Assembly: GCA_944385455.1 (NCBI GenBank)
Contig: CALWXI010000080.1
Location: 1 to 10,081 of the forward strand
Reading direction: 5' to 3'
Length of the DNA: 10,081 nucleotides
Source: an uncultured Oscillospiraceae bacterium
GTDB lineage: Bacteria; Bacillota; Clostridia; Oscillospirales; Oscillospiraceae
A program made the position numbers and the translations under genes. Every line of letters begins with the position of its first letter. The stretch's first letter is position 1. Positions 6,080 to 10,081 of the stretch are shown here, one piece after another. Below the pieces are notes generated by a model, which saw nothing but the letters and a program-made list of their open reading frames with translations, did not search any database and was not told the origin of the DNA.

Positions 6080-6097
6080 TGACAATCATCCGCGTCA
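6080..6097. promoter_or_regulatory. Operator-like repeat O3 (imperfect)
   Basis: TGACAA (6080-6085), six bases, then GCGTCA (6092-6097): the same layout as O1 and O2 with two mismatches in the right half. It shares TGACAATCATCC exactly with O2, 21 bases away (two helical turns). It lies in the XRE leader, just upstream of the ribosome site. Confidence 0.55.
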
Positions 6098-6100
6098 AAT

Positions 6101-6118
6101 TGACAATCATCCTTGTCA
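6101..6118. promoter_or_regulatory. Operator-like inverted repeat O2
   Basis: A perfect TGACAA-N6-TTGTCA repeat covering the predicted XRE transcription start (about 6117). It is an 18-base dyad, a usual size for an XRE dimer site. Binding here would block promoter clearance. Confidence 0.7.
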
Positions 6119-6123
6119 TTTAT

Positions 6124-6152
6124 AGGATAGCATTGACAAGGAAAGTTGTCAA
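6124..6152 (-). promoter_or_regulatory. Promoter of the XRE/DUF3169 operon
   Basis: On the minus strand, a consensus TTGACA (6152-6147) and TATCCT (6129-6124; four of six bases) are spaced by exactly 17 bases. The -35 lies within operator O1, and the predicted start lies at the edge of O2, so repressor binding would block polymerase. Confidence 0.7.
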
Positions 6153-6153
6153 T
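6132..6153. promoter_or_regulatory. Operator-like inverted repeat O1
   Basis: A perfect 8-bp inverted repeat, ATTGACAA (6132-6139) and TTGTCAAT (6146-6153), with a 6-base spacer. It contains the -35 hexamer of the XRE promoter. Same core and spacing as O2, 33 bases away. Confidence 0.75.
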
Positions 6154-6162
6154 AGGCAGTTG

Positions 6163-6192
6163 AAAAAACCGCTCCATCGGGAGCGGTTTTTT
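6163..6192. terminator. Strong bidirectional terminator after the AI-2E transporter gene
   Basis: A perfect 13-bp stem, AAAAAACCGCTCC (6163-6175) with GGAGCGGTTTTTT (6180-6192), and a 4-base loop. It gives six Us on either strand. On the minus strand it starts four bases after the AI-2E stop codon and ends that operon just before the XRE promoter. Confidence 0.92.
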
Positions 6193-6195
6193 CAC

Positions 6196-7359
6196 TCAGG
6201 GTTTTCCCCGGTCCGGCGGAGCGTCCCGCCACTTGTGCTCGGGCACCCGCCGCTCCATGAGGCGGCGCTTGACGTATGCCCGGAAGAGGGCATAGAGCAC
6301 GGAGCACAGCGGGATGAAGAAGAGCATGCCCGCGATGCCCATGAGCTTGCCGCCCAGGGTGACGGCGGCCAGCACCCAGATGGAGGGCAGTCCCACGGAG
6401 GAGCCCACCACATGGGGATAAATAAGGTTCCCCTCCACCTGCTGGAGGATCAGAAAGAGCACGATGAAGCCCAGGGCCTTCCAGGGGTCCGTGACGGCGA
6501 TGAGCAGCGCGCCCACGCCGCAGCCGATGAAGGCTCCCACGATGGGGATCAGGGCCGTCAGGGCGATGAGCACCCCCACCAGCAGCGCATAGGGCAGCCG
6601 GAAGATGGTCATGGCCACCACGAACAGCGTCCCCAGGATCACCGCCTCCAGGCACTGTCCGGAGAGGAAGCTGGAGAAGGTGCGGTTGGCCAGGCGCAGG
6701 ATCTCCAGCGCCCGGTCGGCCCCCCGCTCCGGCAGCAGCGCGTAGAGCACCTGCCGGCCCTGACGGGAGAGCTTTTCCTTCTGCAGCAGAATGTAAAATC
6801 CGAAGATCAGCGCCACCACGAACGTCGTAACGCCGCTGACCACGCTGCCGATGACCACGCCGCCGGAATTGAGCAGCTGCCCGCCCCACGCCTGGGCCAC
6901 CTCCAGGGCCTTCCGGGAGATGCTGGCCCAGTTGATGTCCAGGTCCGTGAGATACGCCTGCAGCTGGGGCAGGTATACGGAAAGCTCCTCCAGCTGACGC
7001 TGCAGCCGCACCACCGCCAGGGGCAGCTGGCCGGTAATGGTGCTCACCGCCTCCTTGATGCCCGGCCCGATGACCTGAGAGGCCAGCATCAGCACGCCCA
7101 TCAGGGCCAGCAGAGTCAGCAGCAGCGCCAGGGGCCGCCGCACACCGGCGGCCTTGGTCCTGCCGGGGAAGAGATGACGCTCGATGGCCCGCATGGGCAC
7201 GCCCAGCACAAAGGCGATGGCACCGCCCAGCACGAAGGGCGTCAGGATCCCCAGGACCCAGCCCAGCACCATCCCCAGAGCGCTGAGATGCTCCAGCGCC
7301 ACGTAGAGGGCCACGCCGCCGCAGATGGCCAGCAGCAGGCCCCGCCTGTTCCAGTCCAT
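6196..7359 (-). CDS. AI-2E family transporter (TqsA/PerM-like permease)
   Basis: A 387-residue polytopic membrane protein of normal length for PF01594. Hydrophobic segments near the N-terminus (about 8-22, 27-56) and at 76-96 precede an amphipathic soluble stretch (about 100-160). The conserved second half follows: a helix at 168-192 ending FGFYILLQKEK, then 234-288 containing LTALIPIVGAFIG (267-279), then 295-306. VEGNLIYPHVVGSSVGLPS (308-326), a family signature, leads to final segments at 327-335 and 339-360. Members have been reported as autoinducer-2 exporters (E. coli TqsA) or ion antiporters, so the substrate is open. It starts 8 bases after the stop of the gamma-carbonic-anhydrase-like gene with only a weak ribosome site (AAGGGA), consistent with coupling. 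It is last in the operon that starts at the M29 peptidase. Confidence 0.93.
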   Translation of the reverse strand: MDWNRRGLLLAICGGVALYVALEHLSALGMVLGWVLGILTPFVLGGAIAFVLGVPMRAIERHLFPGRTKAAGVRRPLALLLTLLALMGVLMLASQVIGPGIKEAVSTITGQLPLAVVRLQRQLEELSVYLPQLQAYLTDLDINWASISRKALEVAQAWGGQLLNSGGVVIGSVVSGVTTFVVALIFGFYILLQKEKLSRQGRQVLYALLPERGADRALEILRLANRTFSSFLSGQCLEAVILGTLFVVAMTIFRLPYALLVGVLIALTALIPIVGAFIGCGVGALLIAVTDPWKALGFIVLFLILQQVEGNLIYPHVVGSSVGLPSIWVLAAVTLGGKLMGIAGMLFFIPLCSVLYALFRAYVKRRLMERRVPEHKWRDAPPDRGKP

Positions 7360-7367
7360 ATCGCCCG

Positions 7368-7853
7368 TTATCCCTTCCGGTACGCCTCCGCCGCCCGGAG
7401 ATACCCCTCGGCGGAGGCCCGGTTCTCCGCGATCTCCGCCTCGGTCAGAGGCCGTACCACCCTGGCAGGACTCCCCAGGATCATGGACCCGTCGGGGGCG
7501 TCCATTTTCCCGGTGACCAGAGCCCCGGCGCCCACGATGCAGTCATTGCCGATCTTCGCCCCGTTGAGCACGATGGCCCCCATGCCGATGAGGGTGTTGT
7601 CCCCGACGGTGCAGCCGTGGACGATGGCGCTGTGTCCCACGGTGCAGCCTCTGCCGATGGTGAGATGCTCGTGGAGCACGGCGCAGTCCTGAATGTTGGT
7701 GCCCTCGCCCACGGCAATGGCGCCGTCGTCGCCCCGGATCACCGCGTTGTACCAGACGCTGACATTTCTGCCCAGTTCCACCTCGCCGGTGACGCGGGCG
7801 CCCTCCGCGATCATGACGCTCTCGTCGTACTGCTTTTGCGTGTAGAGTCCCAT
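7368..7853 (-). CDS. Gamma-carbonic-anhydrase-like hexapeptide-repeat protein
   Basis: A 161-residue left-handed beta-helix protein of the YrdA/PaaY/gamma-CA type. Hexapeptide turns run from about residue 14 to 115 (VTGEVELG, VSVWYNAVIRGD, TNIQDCAVLHE, TIGRGCTVGHSAIVHGCTVG, TLIGMGAIVLNGAKIG, CIVGAGALVTG), followed by a C-terminal helix (135-160). The metal-binding histidines of the family are kept: His61 (VLH), His74 (VGH) and His79 (VHGC), with the H-x4-H spacing of Methanosarcina Cam. The usual VLH-E-H context and QD (55-56) are also present. It probably forms a trimer binding Zn or Fe. Carbonic anhydrase activity is possible but many such homologues show little, and some act on acyl-CoA. 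It lies 20 bases after the M29 peptidase gene and 8 before the transporter gene, so it is the middle gene of an operon. Confidence 0.93.
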   Translation of the reverse strand: MGLYTQKQYDESVMIAEGARVTGEVELGRNVSVWYNAVIRGDDGAIAVGEGTNIQDCAVLHEHLTIGRGCTVGHSAIVHGCTVGDNTLIGMGAIVLNGAKIGNDCIVGAGALVTGKMDAPDGSMILGSPARVVRPLTEAEIAENRASAEGYLRAAEAYRKG

Positions 7854-7873
7854 AGCGATTGCCTCTCTTTCGT

Positions 7874-9106
7874 TCAGATGTCCGGCGCGAAGTTGCCGTT
7901 TACGAACACCGGGATCTCCCGGCCGTCGTGGGTGGTGCCCACGATGGTGAGGTCCGGCGTGCCCACCATAAAGTCCACATGGGTGATGGAGTCATTGAGG
8001 CCGCGGGCCTTCAGCTCCTCCTTGGCCATGCGCTGGCCGCCCTGGATGCAGGGGTACGCCTCGCCGAAGGCGATGTGGCAGGCGGCGTTCTCGTCGAAGA
8101 GGGTGTTGTAGAAGAGGATCTTCTGGTTGGAGATGGGGCTGTCGTAGGGCACCAGGGCCACCTCGCCGAAGTAGGAGGCGCCCTCGTCCACGCGGATGGC
8201 CCCCAGCAGCGCCTCCTCGCCCTTTTGAGCATGTGCCTCCACGATGCGGCCCTCCCGGACCACGAAATGGAACCCGTCGATGACATGGCCGTCGTGGCAC
8301 AGCGGCATGGAGGAATACACCACGCCGTTGACGCCGGTCTTCAGGGGAGAGGTGAACAGCTCCTCCGTGGGCATGTTGGCCACGTATGTCTGTCCGGAGA
8401 GGGTCACGTCGTCCCCCGCCTCCCAGATATGGCCCTCCGGCAGCTCCACGGTGAGGTCCGTGCCCAGGGAGTTGGCATAGTGCAGGGACTTGAAGTTCAG
8501 CCGGTTCATGGTCTCCACCCGGCGGTGGAGGGTGTCCAGATGCGCCTGCCAGCGCTCCACGGCCCGCCCGTCCCCGCTGACGCGGACGGAGGCAAAGATG
8601 GCGTCCCACAGCCGGTCCATGGCCTCCCGCTCCGGCAGGTCCGGGAACACGGTCCCGGCCCAGCTGGGAATGGGGATGGAGGCGATGCACCAGGGGAAGC
8701 CCCCGCACATCTGCAGCCGGTCAAAGTCCTTGAGGGCCTTGCCGGAGGCCTGCTGGGACCGCACCACCCGCCCGTGGTCCACCCCCCGGAGATTCTCCGG
8801 ATCCGTGGCGGAGATGGCCAGGTACGCCGCCCCCTCCAGGGCGTGGTCGTTGAAGAAGTGCCGCCGCCAGAGGGGCACCGTGTCGAACACCGCGTCGCCG
8901 GCGTGGAGGTACTTCATCCGGGTCAGCGCGTCGTCGTGCCAGTTCATCACCACTTCCAGGCACCCGATCTCATAAGCCTCCCGGGCGCACATCCGGGCAA
9001 AGGCGGCGCACTCCACCGGCGCGGAGATCACCAGCCGCTGCCCCTTCTGCACGTTCAGACCCACCCGGACCAGCAGCCGGGCATACTCCTGCAGTTTTTC
9101 ATCCAT
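7874..9106 (-). CDS. M29-family metallo-aminopeptidase (AmpS/PepS/AmpT type)
   Basis: A 410-residue cytoplasmic exopeptidase of full family length. The N-terminal half (1-200) has the alpha/beta fold with GLNVQKGQRLVISAP (16-30). The C-terminal half holds the two-metal site: NMPTEELFTSP (244-254, Glu249), GEVALVPYDSPIS (314-326, Glu315), LFDENAACHIAFGEAY (336-351, His344 and Tyr351) and THVDFMVG (375-382, His376 and Asp378). This order matches the M29 active site of Thermus AmpT and Staphylococcus AmpS, which remove N-terminal amino acids from peptides with Co, Zn or Mg. All key residues are present, so it should be active. The ATG at 9106 has AAGGA about 10 bases upstream. It is first in the operon and has a near-consensus promoter. 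Likely job: peptide recycling or amino acid supply. Confidence 0.95.
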   Translation of the reverse strand: MDEKLQEYARLLVRVGLNVQKGQRLVISAPVECAAFARMCAREAYEIGCLEVVMNWHDDALTRMKYLHAGDAVFDTVPLWRRHFFNDHALEGAAYLAISATDPENLRGVDHGRVVRSQQASGKALKDFDRLQMCGGFPWCIASIPIPSWAGTVFPDLPEREAMDRLWDAIFASVRVSGDGRAVERWQAHLDTLHRRVETMNRLNFKSLHYANSLGTDLTVELPEGHIWEAGDDVTLSGQTYVANMPTEELFTSPLKTGVNGVVYSSMPLCHDGHVIDGFHFVVREGRIVEAHAQKGEEALLGAIRVDEGASYFGEVALVPYDSPISNQKILFYNTLFDENAACHIAFGEAYPCIQGGQRMAKEELKARGLNDSITHVDFMVGTPDLTIVGTTHDGREIPVFVNGNFAPDI

Positions 9107-9147
9107 ATGCGATCATCCTTCCTGACGTGATGGGCTTACTATGTGCC

Positions 9148-9176
9148 ATTCTAGAGGATTTTACCAGCGTTGTAAA
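9148..9176 (-). promoter_or_regulatory. Promoter of the M29 peptidase/gamma-CA/AI-2E operon
   Basis: On the minus strand, TTTACA (9176-9171) and TAGAAT (9153-9148) are spaced by 17 bases, each with five of six consensus bases. The predicted start is near 9141, a 35-base leader before the ATG at 9106. It is the best promoter on the minus strand in the window. Confidence 0.8.
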
Positions 9177-9204
9177 GGAACCTCCCGGCGGATTCACAAA
9201 AGGT

Positions 9205-10077
9205 TCACACCGCGTCCGCCTGCTCTGCCCCGCCGTCCTTGCGCAAACTGATGAGGGCGCCGTTGCACTCCGCGCCCATGATAAGGGTCATGGCGCTGAC
9301 ATTGAGCCAGATCAAAAGCACGATGATGGTGCCGATGGAGCCGTAGAGCAGGGAGTAGTGGGCCACGTTCTCCACATACCAGGCGTACAGCCAGGAAAAC
9401 GCCAGCCACGCCCCCAGGGCCGCCAGGGTGCCGGGCCAGATGTTCCGCCAGGGCTGGCGGGTATCCTGGGCCAGGGCGTAGAGAAAAAAGAGGGCGAAAT
9501 ATCCCGCCACGGCGATGATGGGGAACCGCAGCCGCGCCCACAGCTCCGCCGCAAACAGCGGCAGACGCAGATACTCCACGCCATAGGCCAGCAGCCGGTC
9601 GCTGACGGTCATGAGCACCAGGGTCAGCGCGATGGCCACCATCAGCAGCACCGTGTAGAGCAGCGTCTTGATGAGATGGGTCAGCGCCGCCCGAGGCGGC
9701 CCCAGGTGGTAGGCGATGCGCACGGAGCGCATTAGGGAGTTGGTGGCCCGCATGGGAAAATAAATGGAAAAAAACAGTCCGAACAGCATCAGCTGCAAAC
9801 TGGAGTTGTCCCGCACATAGGTGAGGTACACCTCCGCGAAATCCACCACCGCCCGGGGCACCAGCTCCCCCAGCGCCAGCAGGATCCCCGCCACGTCCAG
9901 ATGCAGCAGGCCCAGCAGGGCGCTGATGAAGATCAGAAAGGGGAAAATCGTGAACAGCAGATAGAACGCCAGGGCGGCGCTGTGGATCCCCACATTGTGG
10001 CGCAGATATCGCTGCACCATCAGGTAGAAAAAGCGCAGGAAACGGTTGCGGGGCAGCGGCGGCAGATACAAAGCCAT
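9205..10077 (-). CDS. YihY/BrkB-family inner membrane protein
   Basis: A 290-residue polytopic protein of the length usual for YihY/BrkB (former 'ribonuclease BN' family, a misnomer). It has a basic N-terminus, then SAALAFYLLFTIFPFLIF (33-50), the family's hallmark first helix. Helices at about 95-110, 134-158, 185-203 and 215-234 follow, with IWPGTLAALGAW (213-224) and the signature YSLLYGSIGTIIVLLIWLN (241-259) with MGAECN (267-272). The function is uncertain; proposals include transport or envelope maintenance. The ATG at 10077 is four bases from the window edge, so its ribosome site is out of view and the true start could be upstream. The C-terminal tail is short and hydrophilic. No clear terminator follows its stop; the next promoter begins about 28 bases later. 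Confidence 0.92.
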   Translation of the reverse strand: MALYLPPLPRNRFLRFFYLMVQRYLRHNVGIHSAALAFYLLFTIFPFLIFISALLGLLHLDVAGILLALGELVPRAVVDFAEVYLTYVRDNSSLQLMLFGLFFSIYFPMRATNSLMRSVRIAYHLGPPRAALTHLIKTLLYTVLLMVAIALTLVLMTVSDRLLAYGVEYLRLPLFAAELWARLRFPIIAVAGYFALFFLYALAQDTRQPWRNIWPGTLAALGAWLAFSWLYAWYVENVAHYSLLYGSIGTIIVLLIWLNVSAMTLIMGAECNGALISLRKDGGAEQADAV

Positions 10078-10081
10078 GGGC

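Noticed and set aside
6062..6085. Upstream TTG start for the XRE gene
   Set aside because: No ribosome site before it, it lies in operator O3, and the ATG at 6061 has AGGAGG at 9 bases.
6100..7692. 530-codon plus-strand open frame opposite the AI-2E and gamma-CA genes
   Set aside because: Its translation is His/Gln/Gly-rich low-complexity sequence, it runs through the terminator at 6163-6192, and both minus-strand genes match known families. It is an artefact of GC-rich third positions.
7859..9130. 423-codon plus-strand open frame opposite the M29 peptidase gene
   Set aside because: No recognisable domain and His/Val/Gly-biased composition; the minus strand encodes a complete M29 enzyme with all metal ligands.
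9178..9206. Weak inverted repeat GAACCT/AGGTTC at the end of the YihY gene
   Set aside because: Only 6 bp with a 17-base loop and no U-run; too weak to call a terminator.
1..10081. CRISPR arrays, tRNA/rRNA genes, transposases, toxin-antitoxin or phage genes
   Set aside because: No regularly spaced repeats, cloverleaf or rRNA sequence, or related protein families were seen on either strand. The XRE/DUF3169 pair is not a recognised toxin-antitoxin type.

Overview
The window looks like ordinary chromosomal DNA from a GC-rich, Gram-positive, anaerobic Firmicute, probably an Oscillospiraceae gut Clostridium of the Flavonifractor/Oscillibacter type. This is inferred from strong AGGAGG-type ribosome sites, an S-layer homology (SLH) protein, an RsgI-like anti-sigma factor with PepSY repeats, an M29 aminopeptidase, a DUF3169 protein, and GC-rich third codon positions that create long false ORFs on the opposite strand. 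I see no phage, transposon, CRISPR, tRNA or rRNA signal. No gap between genes reaches 300 bases.

Left part, plus strand (1-3223). The 3' end of a secreted YcdB-like/SLH protein runs to a GC-rich hairpin. Five bases after the hairpin is a near-consensus promoter (TTGACG-N17-TATACT). It drives a two-gene operon: an ECF sigma factor and a membrane-anchored RsgI-like anti-sigma factor whose outer part has a VNPS (Asn-Pro) motif and three PepSY repeats. This is a complete envelope-sensing unit, and the SLH protein beside it is a plausible partner or target. The operon ends at a strong hairpin shared with the convergent gene cluster.

Middle part, minus strand (3223-6160). Two small operons are read right to left. 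The first is a 71-residue XRE repressor overlapping a DUF3169 membrane protein; its promoter lies among three copies of a TGACAA-N6-TTGTCA inverted repeat, a likely autoregulatory operator set. Its terminator hairpin carries, exactly in its 6-base loop, the -35 hexamer of the next promoter (TTGTCA-N17-TATGGT). That promoter drives a NagD-type HAD phosphatase translationally coupled to a DUF2238/YjdF-like membrane protein.

Right part, minus strand (6163-10077). A three-gene operon (M29 aminopeptidase, gamma-carbonic-anhydrase-like hexapeptide protein, AI-2E family transporter) starts from TTTACA-N17-TAGAAT and ends at a bidirectional U6 hairpin. Before it lies a YihY/BrkB-family membrane protein whose promoter is outside the window.

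I did not find a clearly new system. The items most worth following are the three-site XRE operator, the promoter built into a terminator loop, and the pairing of an ECF-type sigma with an RsgI-like PepSY anti-sigma next to a YcdB/SLH protein.
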